DNA of 35,364 bases from Akkermansiaceae bacterium (GCA_015061985.1 SUVN01000023.1:1-35364); one strand, 5' to 3'. Counted from the stretch's first letter, positions 8,397 to 16,299 are shown. Program-made: numbers and translations. The notes: generated by a model not told the origin, from the sequence alone.

Positions 8397-8829
8397 GATT
8401 TATGTGAATGCCGAGCGCCCTTGGGTGACGGAGGAACTGGCGGGGCGCTTTCGCGAGGCTCTGGTGGCGTTGCTGCCCCGTTTGCTGGAGCAGCCCATAG
8501 GCCCTGACCATGTGCTTTCTCAGTTGCCGATGGTGGAAATTTCCATTGTGGATGATGAGACTATTGCTCAGGTACACGGGGAATTCCTCAATGACCCCAC
8601 TCCGACGGATGCCATTACCTTTCCCTATGGAGAGATTCTGGTGAGCTGTGATACGGCTGCTGCTTATGCACAGATGCACAGTCTGAATCGGCAGGAAGAA
8701 TTGTTCCGCTACATGGTGCACGGCCTGGTGCATTTGCACGGCTATCTTGATTATGAGCCTGCTGATCGCGAGGCTCTTTTTGCCATTCAGGAACCGCTGG
8801 TTCGTGAATATTTCCCGGCGCGCGTGTAA
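8380..8829 (+). CDS. ybeY: Endoribonuclease YbeY (16S rRNA maturation)
   Basis: YbeY is a metal-dependent RNase involved in 16S rRNA 3' end maturation and ribosome quality control. The 149-residue product has the core PTPTDAITFPYGEI (family: PTDVLSFPxxE) and the metal motif MVHGLVHLHGYLDYEP. The usual motif is HGxLHLxGYDH. Here the first two histidines are present, but the final DH is replaced by LDY, so the third ligand would have to be Asp. A similar GYxD form is, to my recollection, common in Bacteroidota homologues. The ATG at 8380 lies inside the end of tadA, in a different frame, suggesting translational coupling. Confidence 0.9.
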   Translation: MTPEIEIYVNAERPWVTEELAGRFREALVALLPRLLEQPIGPDHVLSQLPMVEISIVDDETIAQVHGEFLNDPTPTDAITFPYGEILVSCDTAAAYAQMHSLNRQEELFRYMVHGLVHLHGYLDYEPADREALFAIQEPLVREYFPARV

Positions 8830-8925
8830 TTCTGTGTTACCCCCCCTCTGTTTGTTCGTTTCTGCGGTTCCGGAGATTCCGGCTGTCAATATCAGCAGCA
8901 GAAACACCCCACGGAAGAGCCTCAT
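8822..8925 (-). other. Possible small secreted peptide ORF, 3' end uncertain
   Basis: On the minus strand an ATG at 8925 opens a frame with a convincing signal-peptide-like start: MRLFRG, then a hydrophobic run FLLLILTAGISG to about residue 20. The frame then runs antisense into ybeY with no further recognisable features. A run of seven G bases (C run at 8840-8846) lies about 27 codons in; one extra G would create an immediate TAA. It lies 76 bases downstream of the radical SAM gene on the same strand. It could be a third small exported peptide of that locus, a decayed gene or chance. Confidence 0.25.
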
Positions 8926-9001
8926 GATACAGCGGGAGCGGTTTGTGAGGCAGCTTTCCGAGGGGTGTTTGTTGTCATTTCTGCTCGAGGTTACATTAAT
9001 G

Positions 9002-10132
9002 TTAATCTGCCGGCGGGGCAAATCCGCAATAAAATTTGTCCATGAAGACGGAATTTTTTTCCTGATAGAGCGTTTCTGCCATGGAATCGGCCAGACGGAT
9101 GAGGGTTTGCTGGAGGTTACAGAGGAAGGGTGAGACGTGGTTGATTCTACCCGTTCCTGCGTAGTTGGTGCAGCCGCAGGTGTTGGTGCAGCGGCGGCGC
9201 AGGGTGCAGATACGGCATTCCGGGGTGGCATTGCCGCGTGTGGCGATGTAGTAGTGCTGTTTGGCGCGGTCAATGCCGCTGCGGACATCGCCAAAGGTGA
9301 TTTCCGGCTCATCTCCCACGCCGACCATGCGGGAGCAGGGGAAGAGTTTTCCATCCACTGAGACGGCAATTTCCTGCTCACCGATGCGGCAGTGGTTGCA
9401 GAACTCCTTTCCTGCGTATAAATGACTGCGGATTTTGCCATCTATGGCTTCAACCCGCATGGGCTGCCCGACGCGGTAGGAGTCGGTGATGTCGCTCACC
9501 ATCCCTTCCAGCTCCTGCGTGAGCGATTCAAATTGCGCGTCCGTCCACTCGCTCCAGTAGTCGAAATTCAGCCCGATATCGCCTTTGTAGTGTTCGTGCA
9601 ACCAGCGCACCCCCTCCCGCAGGTAGTGATGGTTGGCAGGATTCACCACGCAGATGACCTTGCTGCGCAGTTTCGGGAAGCTGTTGATGCGCTCCAGCGC
9701 TTCCCACACGGTGGCGTGACTGCCGCGACCGTCTGCAAAGCGGCGGTTGGTGTCGTGCATGGCGGGTGAACCATCCAGCGAGAGACCGATGAGGTAATCC
9801 CGCCCAACCATCCATTCCAACCTGTCCTGCGAGAGCAGTGTTCCGTTGGTGGTGATGCCGTAGCGCACGGGAATGTTGCGCGCAGCGGCTTCGGCTGCCA
9901 GATATTCGTGGCAATGTTGCAATAGCTCCCACTCCATCAGTGGCTCGCCGCCGAAAAAGGCAATGTCCAGCCTGCCGGATGTCCGCGCCGCTTCCTCCAG
10001 CCCCAGCTCGATACCTCTCTCGGCAGTTTCCCGAGACATGGCACGAGCGTACTTACGCCCGGCATAGCAGTAGCGACAGCGCAGGGTGCAGTCATGCGTC
10101 AGACAGAGCGTGAGCAGGAGCGGGCGGCTCAT
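9002..10132 (-). CDS. Radical SAM/SPASM enzyme, probable peptide or protein maturase
   Basis: The 376-residue product has the radical SAM cluster motif CxxxCxxC (C15, C19, C22) very near the start, FFGGEP (59-64) for SAM binding, TTNGTLL and GLSLDG strands, and a cysteine-rich SPASM domain. The SPASM cysteines lie at about 244 and 247, near 262, at about 303-318 (CRICTLRRRC followed by TCGC) and near 335. SPASM enzymes carry extra iron-sulfur clusters and typically modify peptides or proteins post-translationally. No RRE-like leader-binding domain is visible. The ATG overlaps the stop of the upstream lipoprotein gene (ATGA), so the two are translationally coupled and that lipoprotein is a natural substrate candidate. 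An anaerobic sulfatase maturase is an alternative, but no sulfatase is nearby. Confidence 0.85.
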   Translation of the reverse strand: MSRPLLLTLCLTHDCTLRCRYCYAGRKYARAMSRETAERGIELGLEEAARTSGRLDIAFFGGEPLMEWELLQHCHEYLAAEAAARNIPVRYGITTNGTLLSQDRLEWMVGRDYLIGLSLDGSPAMHDTNRRFADGRGSHATVWEALERINSFPKLRSKVICVVNPANHHYLREGVRWLHEHYKGDIGLNFDYWSEWTDAQFESLTQELEGMVSDITDSYRVGQPMRVEAIDGKIRSHLYAGKEFCNHCRIGEQEIAVSVDGKLFPCSRMVGVGDEPEITFGDVRSGIDRAKQHYYIATRGNATPECRICTLRRRCTNTCGCTNYAGTGRINHVSPFLCNLQQTLIRLADSMAETLYQEKNSVFMDKFYCGFAPPAD

Positions 10133-10362
10133 GGAGCGGGCTTTCTTCCGGGGAGCCGTTGAGTATTGATGCCGTCGGGTGCAATCTGCGTGTCTCCGGG
10201 CTTCTGCACATTAGCATTTGTCGGTAACACCATTTCAGGGGGCGGGAGCGGAGCGCCGCCTGTCGGCTGCGCTTGTTGCTGACAGGCGGACAATACTGCG
10301 GAGACCGCGACCGCTGTCGGATACAGAACTGATTTTTGTTGGGTAAGGGCTTTTATTTGCAT
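10129..10362 (-). CDS. Small proline-rich lipoprotein coupled to the radical SAM enzyme
   Basis: The product is 77 residues. Residues 1-26 form a lipoprotein signal ending in lipobox LSAC with C27. The mature part of about 50 residues is rich in Pro, Gln and Asn and contains no Phe, Trp, Tyr, His or second Cys. The N-region LTQQ (6-9) recurs in the upstream lipoprotein at 10392-10706, and both have their lipobox Cys at position 27, suggesting a common origin or shared recognition element. The stop overlaps the radical SAM start by 4 bases. The family is not recognised. Mature chains of this composition cannot form Cys thioether or aromatic crosslinks, so any modification would involve other residues. 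Confidence 0.7.
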   Translation of the reverse strand: MQIKALTQQKSVLYPTAVAVSAVLSACQQQAQPTGGAPLPPPEMVLPTNANVQKPGDTQIAPDGINTQRLPGRKPAP

Positions 10363-10391
10363 CGTGTTGAGGGGTAGGATGAGTAGAGATA

Positions 10392-10706
10392 TTAGTCAGA
10401 GGAAGAATCAAGCGTCTCCTCCGGGATATCCCCATCGTCTATTTGCGGCAGCTCGCCCAGGGGCATTTCCTCGGGGGCATGGCCACGTGGTATGACAATC
10501 ACGCCAGGCACAGCCTGGCTGGGAATCTGCGGATTCTGATTTGAACGCTCTTGTTTCTGCTCCTCTGACTGCCATTTTTTCTGCATTTCGGGAGTCATGG
10601 GTACATCCCCGCCGAGCTTCTGGTCACAGCCGGGGAGCAGCGTGCTACCCAGAGCCAGGGCGACGGAGATGGCCGATTGTTGAGTCAGTACGGGGCGAAT
10701 TTTCAT
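10392..10706 (-). CDS. Small lipoprotein, first gene of the radical SAM operon
   Basis: The product is 104 residues. The signal (1-26) ends in LPGC with C27. The mature part is charged in the middle (KKWQSEEQKQERSNQ) and then Pro-rich, with an acidic end (DDGDIPEE.. DSSSD). LTQQ at 7-10 matches the second lipoprotein's N-region. A promoter ends 6 bases before the ATG, and the second lipoprotein gene begins 29 bases after this stop, so the order is lipoprotein-lipoprotein-radical SAM. It is probably anchored in a membrane facing the periplasm. The family is not recognised; it could be a substrate or partner of the enzyme. Confidence 0.7.
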   Translation of the reverse strand: MKIRPVLTQQSAISVALALGSTLLPGCDQKLGGDVPMTPEMQKKWQSEEQKQERSNQNPQIPSQAVPGVIVIPRGHAPEEMPLGELPQIDDGDIPEETLDSSSD

Positions 10707-10712
10707 GGCTTT

Positions 10713-10740
10713 ATTGTAGCATGCATCGTTGGTTTAGCAA
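10713..10740 (-). promoter_or_regulatory. Promoter of the lipoprotein-radical SAM operon
   Basis: TTGCTA (10740-10735), a 16-base spacer and TACAAT (10718-10713) on the minus strand. The -10 ends 6 bases before the ATG at 10706, so the mRNA should be leaderless. Confidence 0.65.
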
Positions 10741-10761
10741 GTTATTTGTCCGGCGCGGACT

Positions 10762-12168
10762 TCAGCATGTAATGACTGAGTTCAGTCTGGCCACGTGGAT
10801 TTCGCCGTCGTGGTCGGCTTCCAGAGCCTCCTTCATGGCCGCAGAGCATTCTTTTTCGCCGTGTACCAGATAGACCTTGCTCTTCCTGCCGCCGGTGGAG
10901 CGGAAATAATTCAGCAGTTCGTTGTGGTCTGCATGGCCGGAGAATGAATCCAGCGATTTGATGCGGGCGCGCACCGGGAAAAGATCGCCCAGAATGCGGA
11001 CTTCCTGCGCCCCGTTCATGATGCGACGCCCCAGCGTATTGGCGGCGCAGTAACCCACGAAGATAACGGTGTTGTTAGGGCGCGAAATGCCGTTTTTCAG
11101 GTGGTGGAGGATGCGCCCCGCTTCACACATGCCGGAGGCAGAGATGATAATGGCTCGCTCGTGCATGTGATTGAGCTTCTGTGATTCAGAGATGGTGCGC
11201 ACCATGTGGAGCTGTTCGAAGCCGAAGGGGTCTCTCTCCTCAAAGAGGAAATTGTAAACCTCCTTGTTGAAGCATTCCGGATGCAGGCGGAAAATCTCTG
11301 TGGCGCTGACGGCCATGGGGCTGTCCACATACACTTGGTAATTGGGCATCTTGCCGTTGCGGTAGGCCTTGTTGAGAATATAGAGCAGCTGCTGGGTGCG
11401 CTCCACGGCAAAGGCGGGGATGTAGACGTTGCCGCCGCGTTTCATGGCCTCGTGTACCTCCTGGCAGAAGGATTGGTCATCGCGCGGCGGGGCTTCATGG
11501 TAGCGCCCACCATAGGTGCATTCCATCAGCATGATATCCACATCCGGCACCGGCACGGGGTCTTTCAGCAGCTCGTTGCTGCCGCGCCCGATATCGCCGG
11601 AGAAGAGCAGGCGCTTGTGCTGCCCGTCATCGCGGTCATCAATGTCCAACACCACCTGGGCCGCACCCAGAATATGCCCGGCATCGTAGAAGGTGAGGGA
11701 GACCCCGGGAGCGATGGGGAAAGCTATTTCATAGCCGATGTTGATGAAGCGGCGCAGGCACAGCTCTGCATCCTGTTCCGTGTAGATGATTTCTGCCACG
11801 CTGCCCTCGCCGCCCTTGCGCTTGTGCATCTTGTTGAGGAATTTGCAATCGCTTTCCTGAATGCGGGCAGAGTCCGCCAGCATCACCTGGCAGAGGTCAC
11901 GCGTGGCATGGGTGCTGTAGATAAAGCCGCCGAAGCCTTTCTTGACCAGGTTGGGCAGGTTGCCGGAGTGGTCGATATGCGCGTGCGACAGCACCACGCA
12001 ATGAACGGATTTCGGGTCAAAGTAGGGGAAGTCGCGGTTGATGCGTAACTGATCCTCGCGGTGACCCTGGTACATCCCGCAATCCAACAGAATCCTTACG
12101 CCGTTCACCTCCAGCAAATGCTGGGAACCCGTCGTTGTTTCAGCTGCTCCGCAAAAATGTATTTTCAT
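10762..12168 (-). CDS. Metallo-beta-lactamase/beta-CASP ribonuclease
   Basis: The product is about 468 residues. It has the MBL motif HAHIDHSGNLP near residues 63-73, then LSFSGD.. style beta-CASP blocks: MECTYGGRYH, ERTQQLLYIL, IIISASGMCEAGRILHHL, and a C-terminal RMMBL-type SFSGHADHNELL. This is the layout of CPSF-73-like RNA-processing nucleases of bacteria (YSH1 class), not the shorter beta-lactamase group. It probably cleaves RNA in the cytoplasm with two zinc ions. The ATG at 12168 is preferred over the GTG at 12171 because it lies 8 bases from the -10. It ends 55 bases before the lipoprotein operon. Confidence 0.93.
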   Translation of the reverse strand: MKIHFCGAAETTTGSQHLLEVNGVRILLDCGMYQGHREDQLRINRDFPYFDPKSVHCVVLSHAHIDHSGNLPNLVKKGFGGFIYSTHATRDLCQVMLADSARIQESDCKFLNKMHKRKGGEGSVAEIIYTEQDAELCLRRFINIGYEIAFPIAPGVSLTFYDAGHILGAAQVVLDIDDRDDGQHKRLLFSGDIGRGSNELLKDPVPVPDVDIMLMECTYGGRYHEAPPRDDQSFCQEVHEAMKRGGNVYIPAFAVERTQQLLYILNKAYRNGKMPNYQVYVDSPMAVSATEIFRLHPECFNKEVYNFLFEERDPFGFEQLHMVRTISESQKLNHMHERAIIISASGMCEAGRILHHLKNGISRPNNTVIFVGYCAANTLGRRIMNGAQEVRILGDLFPVRARIKSLDSFSGHADHNELLNYFRSTGGRKSKVYLVHGEKECSAAMKEALEADHDGEIHVARLNSVITC

Positions 12169-12176
12169 CACTCCGT

Positions 12177-12205
12177 AATCTAACGGATGATTGCATGATT
12201 TTCAA
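12177..12205 (-). promoter_or_regulatory. Promoter of the beta-CASP ribonuclease gene
   Basis: TTGAAA (12205-12200), a 17-base spacer and TAGATT (12182-12177) on the minus strand, 8 bases from the ATG. The region between this and the pyrE promoter (12206-12317) is A/T-rich with no recognisable gene. Confidence 0.65.
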
Positions 12206-12317
12206 GAAAAAAGTGTTATTGAATTGTTTAACGACAAAAATAAATATCAAGCAGCACTATTTTTCTGAAATTGCCCGCTGAGCCTGCTTTACAATGCGTG
12301 TTCGAGGTATAAAAATA

Positions 12318-12346
12318 TTGCTTTTTGAAATAGAGAGGCGTAGAAT
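12318..12346 (+). promoter_or_regulatory. Promoter of pyrE
   Basis: TTGCTT (12318-12323), a 17-base spacer and TAGAAT (12341-12346), ending 9 bases before the ATG at 12356. A leader of only about 3 bases is expected, with no room for an attenuator. Confidence 0.65.
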
Positions 12347-12355
12347 AGCCGCGTT

Positions 12356-12922
12356 ATGAGTAATGCCAAAAAAGAGCTTCTGGATATTCTTCTTGCCAAA
12401 TCCATCAAAACCGGACATTTCATCCTTGCTTCCGGTAAGGAGAGCGACTTGTACTGCGACTGCCGCGTGACCACGCTGGATGCCCGCGGTGCCAACCTGA
12501 TTGGTCAGCTGGGCTGGCAGTTGGTGCAGGAGGAAATCATGCCGAAGTTTCCGGGTATCTCTGCCATCGGCGGTATGACCATGGGTGCCGACCCCATTTC
12601 TCTGGCCATTGGTATGGCCTCTGCCTCTGCTGAGCAGCCGCTGAAGGTCTTTACCGTGCGCAAGGAGGCCAAGGACCATGGCCGCGGTAAGCGCATTGAG
12701 GGTAACTTTGAGCCCGGTCAGGAGATTGTCGTGGTGGATGATGTCATCACCACCGGCGGCTCCACCATCAAGGCTATTGATGCCATTGAGGCTGAGGGCG
12801 GCAAGGTGGTGGCTGCTCTGGTGCTGGTTGACCGCGAGGAGGGCGGGCGTGAGGCTATTGAGAGCCGCGGCGTACCCGTGTTCCCGCTCTATACCCGCAA
12901 GAGTATTTTCGGCGATAAGTAA
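12356..12922 (+). CDS. pyrE: Orotate phosphoribosyltransferase PyrE
   Basis: PyrE joins orotate with PRPP to make orotidine monophosphate in pyrimidine synthesis. The 188-residue product has SGKESDLYCDCR (substrate loop) near 26-37, RKEAKDHGRGKRIEG near 102-116 (flexible catalytic loop with lysines) and the PRPP-binding motif IVVVDDVITTGGSTIKAI near 123-140. Length is typical. nagZ follows within about 20 bases on the same strand. The very short leader argues against the leader-peptide or PyrR-type control seen in other bacteria. Confidence 0.95.
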   Translation: MSNAKKELLDILLAKSIKTGHFILASGKESDLYCDCRVTTLDARGANLIGQLGWQLVQEEIMPKFPGISAIGGMTMGADPISLAIGMASASAEQPLKVFTVRKEAKDHGRGKRIEGNFEPGQEIVVVDDVITTGGSTIKAIDAIEAEGGKVVAALVLVDREEGGREAIESRGVPVFPLYTRKSIFGDK

Positions 12923-12939
12923 AGCCGCCTTTGTTTGCT

Positions 12940-13998
12940 ATGCTGCCGGTGATTGCAGGTGTGGAGGGGCTGACGCTGACCCCGCGTGAGCGCGAGTTGT
13001 TCACCCGCCTGCAGCCGGCAGGCTATATTCTCTTTACCCGCAACATTGCGGATTATGAGCTGACCCGCGAGCTGACGGATGAGCTGCGCCGCCTGACGAA
13101 CGGGCCGGATGAGCCCATCATCGCCATTGACCAGGAGGGCGGCCGTGTGGTGAGGACGGCGGAAATCGGGGTGCAGCTCCCCTCTGCCGCCGCGCTGGCT
13201 CGTACGGGGGATTCTCACCTGATATCGCAGGCCGCCTATTACAATGTGCGGGCGCTGACCACCATGGGGGTGAATACCAACTTTGCCCCAGTGCTGGATA
13301 TTGCCTCACCCTATGCCAACGCTTTGCCCAGCCGCTGTTGGGGACGTGATTCGCAGGAGGTTATCACCAATGCCGGCGTGTGGAACCGCCTGTTGCACCG
13401 CCGTGGCTTCATGACCTGCGGGAAACATTTTCCCGGAATGGGGTTGGCGGAATGTGACCCCCACCATGATTTGCCGGTGCTGCACGGCACGCGCGATGAT
13501 TTCCTGCGCGAAGCGGCGCTGCCTTTTACGGCGCTGATGCCGGAGCTGCCCTCACTGATGATAGCCCACCTGCTGATACCGGAGATTGATGCCGATCTGC
13601 CTACCTCTCTTTCTCCGGCACTGGTGCAGGGCTTCCTGCGAGACCAACTCGGGTATGAGGGCGTGGTGTTCACGGATGATTTGTGCATGGGGGCCATTGC
13701 TAAACGCTATACCCCGGCAGAATCGGTACCGCTGGCGCTGCGGGCGGGTTGTGATTTACCGCTGGTCTGTCACGATGCAGTGGAGCATTTGCCCGCCGTG
13801 GCTGCGGCGGTGGAAAAGTTGCCGCTGGAGGTGTTGGAGCCGGTGGCAGAGCGAATTGAGCGCTTCCGCCGTTTCCTGACAACCACCCCGCCCATGACCT
13901 TCCTTGAGTGGAACGATTATCTGGCAGATGTGCGGGCGTTCTGCGCTTCCGTGCCGGAGGTCGGCTCTGCTCCCGGCAGCCCGGTGCAGAACTATTGA
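12940..13998 (+). CDS. nagZ: Glycoside hydrolase family 3 beta-N-acetylhexosaminidase, NagZ-like
   Basis: NagZ removes N-acetylglucosamine from muropeptides during peptidoglycan recycling. The 352-residue product has LTLTPRERELF, GYILFTRNI, IAIDQEGGRVVR, an NTNFAPVLDI barrel strand, KHFPGMG near 161-167 followed by CDPHHDLPV, and the nucleophile motif FTDDLCMGAI. The acid/base D-x-H is kept as DPH, while the usual KHFPGHG has Met in place of the second His. The start is ATG 12940; TTG 12931 and GTG 12949 are in frame and possible. It is probably cytoplasmic, with no signal peptide, and probably co-transcribed with pyrE. Confidence 0.88.
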   Translation: MLPVIAGVEGLTLTPRERELFTRLQPAGYILFTRNIADYELTRELTDELRRLTNGPDEPIIAIDQEGGRVVRTAEIGVQLPSAAALARTGDSHLISQAAYYNVRALTTMGVNTNFAPVLDIASPYANALPSRCWGRDSQEVITNAGVWNRLLHRRGFMTCGKHFPGMGLAECDPHHDLPVLHGTRDDFLREAALPFTALMPELPSLMIAHLLIPEIDADLPTSLSPALVQGFLRDQLGYEGVVFTDDLCMGAIAKRYTPAESVPLALRAGCDLPLVCHDAVEHLPAVAAAVEKLPLEVLEPVAERIERFRRFLTTTPPMTFLEWNDYLADVRAFCASVPEVGSAPGSPVQNY

Positions 13999-14051
13999 GC
14001 CTTGAATCGGCGTTCGATGAAGAGCCCCATAGAGGGCGCTTACCTGTTAAT

Positions 14052-14519
14052 TCAACGTTTTTCACGAGTGAAAAACGAGATGCAGCAGAAGGGGATGCTG
14101 ATGATACCCCACAGGACGGTCAGAAGCCCCGTGCCCAGGATTTCTCCGTCGTGATTGTCGGCGGGGGCGTTGCACATGCACAGACACCCGATGGCGCAGC
14201 CTATGGGAAAAATCAGCAGCACTGCATCCACCGGAGAGGCAGAACGCTTCAAATAGAGACTCAGTGACAGGATGAAGAGTGGTCCGATAATGGGAATCAG
14301 GTAGAAACACAGCAAGGTCAACAGGGATAGAACGGGATGAAATGCCCCATCTGCAGAAAAATCAAATCTGAAGTGCCGGAAGCAGACGGTGGTTATCGCC
14401 GCAGCTGTTACGATAGCACAGATGATAAGCATGACTCGCATGCTGCGACCGTTTTTCGTGAAGGGCGGTTTCTTCGGTGAAAGCGGTGGAACCTTCGGTA
14501 GATACTCTTGTTGGTTCAT
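14052..14519 (-). CDS. Hypothetical membrane protein at the end of the recF operon
   Basis: The 155-residue product is not recognised. After a soluble N-terminus rich in Pro and Lys (1-27) there are about four membrane spans, near 28-46, 62-86, 98-113 and 127-147, and a short basic end. It starts 21 bases after the recF stop and is probably co-transcribed. No Shine-Dalgarno sequence is seen. It converges with nagZ, and no clear terminator is visible in the 53-base gap. Confidence 0.65.
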   Translation of the reverse strand: MNQQEYLPKVPPLSPKKPPFTKNGRSMRVMLIICAIVTAAAITTVCFRHFRFDFSADGAFHPVLSLLTLLCFYLIPIIGPLFILSLSLYLKRSASPVDAVLLIFPIGCAIGCLCMCNAPADNHDGEILGTGLLTVLWGIISIPFCCISFFTREKR

Positions 14520-14540
14520 GGGCTTGGTTGGGCGGGGGAG

Positions 14541-15605
14541 TTAGCTGGGCTGTTTCCAACGCGTGCTGCCGTTTTCCACCTGACAGATGGGCAGGGGGCA
14601 GGGGCTGTCGCGCAGCCAGTCCAGATGGGTGGTGGTAATGAATACCTGTGATTCTTCCGGCAGGCTGCTGAGCAGTGCCCGGCGGCGCGCCGGATCCAGT
14701 TCCCCGAAGATATCATCTATCAACAGGATGGGCGGTTGCCCGGTTTCTTCCTGCAGGAGACTGCACTGAGCCAGCAGCAGTGCGGTTGCCAGCGTGCGCT
14801 GCTGTCCCTCAGAGGCGTACTCTGCGGCGCTGCGCCCGCCGATGCTGAGTAGAAAATCATCACGGTGAGGGCCGATGGTGGTGTAGCCGGCCCGCTCATC
14901 ATTTGGCAGCGCGGCATGGATGGCTGCGGCCAGCGGGGCACGGCAGGAGGGGGCGTATTGCAGGCTGATTGTTTCTTCACCGCCGGAGATAAGCCGGTGG
15001 TGGTGTGCCACATGCGGGATGAGTCTTGCCAGCAGCATGTCGCGCAGCTGCACGAGAATTTCCCCGTGCTGAGCCAGCAGCTCAGCATAGCTGCGGAGGA
15101 CGGACGGGTTCCGCCGGGGATGGCGCAGCAGCGCATTGCGTGATTTGAGCGCTTTGCGGTAGGCCTGCAGGGCATCCCGATAGCCGGGGTGCCACTGTGT
15201 GCCCAGAAAATCCAGAAAGCGGCGGCGTTCTTCAGCGGCTCCCTGCACCAGAATCATATCCCCATTGCCCAGCCAGGTGACGGGCAGGGTATCGCTCAGG
15301 TAGTGGGCGTAATCTGCTGCATCCGCACCGTTGAGTCTCAGGGAAAGCCGCCGGTTTTCCCACAGAATCCGGCGGTTGCCGCGTTCCGAATCCAGAGAAA
15401 TGCCGAATGCGCCGAATCCCTCCTGCACCATGCGGTCTGCGCGGGCGGCACGGGGTGAGTGCAGCGTGAGCGCAAAGCAGATGGCCTCCATCAGACTGGT
15501 TTTCCCCTGGGCATTGCTGCCCAATAACACAGCACCCTCCGCCGGGATGTCCCATTTCAGGCTCCCGTAGCAGCGGAAATGGCTCAGGCGAAGGGTGGTG
15601 AGCAT
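14541..15605 (-). CDS. recF: DNA replication and repair protein RecF
   Basis: RecF is an SMC-like ATPase that helps load RecA at single-strand gaps. The 354-residue product has LRLSHFRCY at the start, Walker A GSNAQGKTS near 29-37, QGAAEERRRFLDFLG near 121, the ABC signature ASEGQQRTLA near 264-273 and Walker B ILLIDDIFGELD near 295. Length is normal. It is one of few genes in the window with a clear Shine-Dalgarno sequence: AGGAG at 15619-15615, nine bases from the ATG. It lies in an operon with cmk and plsC rather than beside dnaN and gyrB. Confidence 0.95.
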   Translation of the reverse strand: MLTTLRLSHFRCYGSLKWDIPAEGAVLLGSNAQGKTSLMEAICFALTLHSPRAARADRMVQEGFGAFGISLDSERGNRRILWENRRLSLRLNGADAADYAHYLSDTLPVTWLGNGDMILVQGAAEERRRFLDFLGTQWHPGYRDALQAYRKALKSRNALLRHPRRNPSVLRSYAELLAQHGEILVQLRDMLLARLIPHVAHHHRLISGGEETISLQYAPSCRAPLAAAIHAALPNDERAGYTTIGPHRDDFLLSIGGRSAAEYASEGQQRTLATALLLAQCSLLQEETGQPPILLIDDIFGELDPARRRALLSSLPEESQVFITTTHLDWLRDSPCPLPICQVENGSTRWKQPS

Positions 15606-15635
15606 GTGCAGATGCTCCTGTTAATGAAAAAATAA

Positions 15636-16277
15636 TCAGGCCTCAATGGGCAGGGCTCGGATGGCATCCATGACCTTGCGGCCGATGGCCAGATGAGCCT
15701 CGCGTCCCTTGACTTTCAGTTCTTCCGGGGAGAACTGAATGGGGTCACCCACAGAGAGGGTGATGGGGCGGAAACGCAGTCTGCTGCTGTGAATGGGCAG
15801 ACAGTCATACGCCCCCTCAATGCGGATTGGCTGCACGGGAATGTTGGACAGTTTGCTCAGAATCAGACCAATACCGGGCATGGCATCGTGAATCTGGTTG
15901 TCGGAGCAGCGTGTGCCCTCCGGGAAGATGAGCAGGCGGTTGCCGTTGCGCACCGTTCGGATGACCTGAAGGATGCTGGAGGGATTCGGGTTATCCTGGT
16001 CCACGGGGATGGAGTGGGAGAACGGCATGAACTGCTTCATGAACGGCGGGTCAAAAAGTGTCTTGCGTGCCAGAAAGTAAATCGGATTGCGGTAGAGTGT
16101 GCCGACCAGAGGAGGGTCGAGGAAGCTCTGGTGATTAGCCACCACCACGCAGGGGCCTTCTTCAATCAGTTTCTCCTGGTGGAGAATCTTGAGCGGAAAA
16201 AAGGCATGCAGGGCGCTGCGGCACACCGTGCGTGTGATGTGATAAATCGGATTGGCTTCGTCAAAGGGGATAGGCAT
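15636..16277 (-). CDS. plsC: 1-acyl-sn-glycerol-3-phosphate acyltransferase, PlsC-type
   Basis: The 213-residue product belongs to the PlsC/LPLAT family, which adds the second acyl chain to make phosphatidic acid at the inner membrane. NHQSFLDP near 48-55 is the HX4D catalytic motif. FPEGTR near 118-123 is the second family motif and binds the phosphate group. A partly apolar segment lies near 15-30, but no strong transmembrane helix is seen. It lies 22 bases after cmk and 30 bases before recF. The cmk-plsC order is common in bacteria. Exact acyl acceptor cannot be fixed from sequence. Confidence 0.9.
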   Translation of the reverse strand: MPIPFDEANPIYHITRTVCRSALHAFFPLKILHQEKLIEEGPCVVVANHQSFLDPPLVGTLYRNPIYFLARKTLFDPPFMKQFMPFSHSIPVDQDNPNPSSILQVIRTVRNGNRLLIFPEGTRCSDNQIHDAMPGIGLILSKLSNIPVQPIRIEGAYDCLPIHSSRLRFRPITLSVGDPIQFSPEELKVKGREAHLAIGRKVMDAIRALPIEA

Positions 16278-16299
16278 GGCGAATGTCGGGAGAGATGGT

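Noticed and set aside
9002..10132. Radical SAM enzyme as an anaerobic sulfatase maturase
   Set aside because: The protein has a SPASM domain of suitable size, but no sulfatase gene is nearby and the motif context (CTLRCRYCYA, FFGGEPLME) fits peptide maturases better. Not fully excluded.
12939..12944. TATGCT as a -10 box for nagZ
   Set aside because: There is no acceptable -35 at 16-18 bases upstream, so nagZ is better explained by read-through from pyrE.
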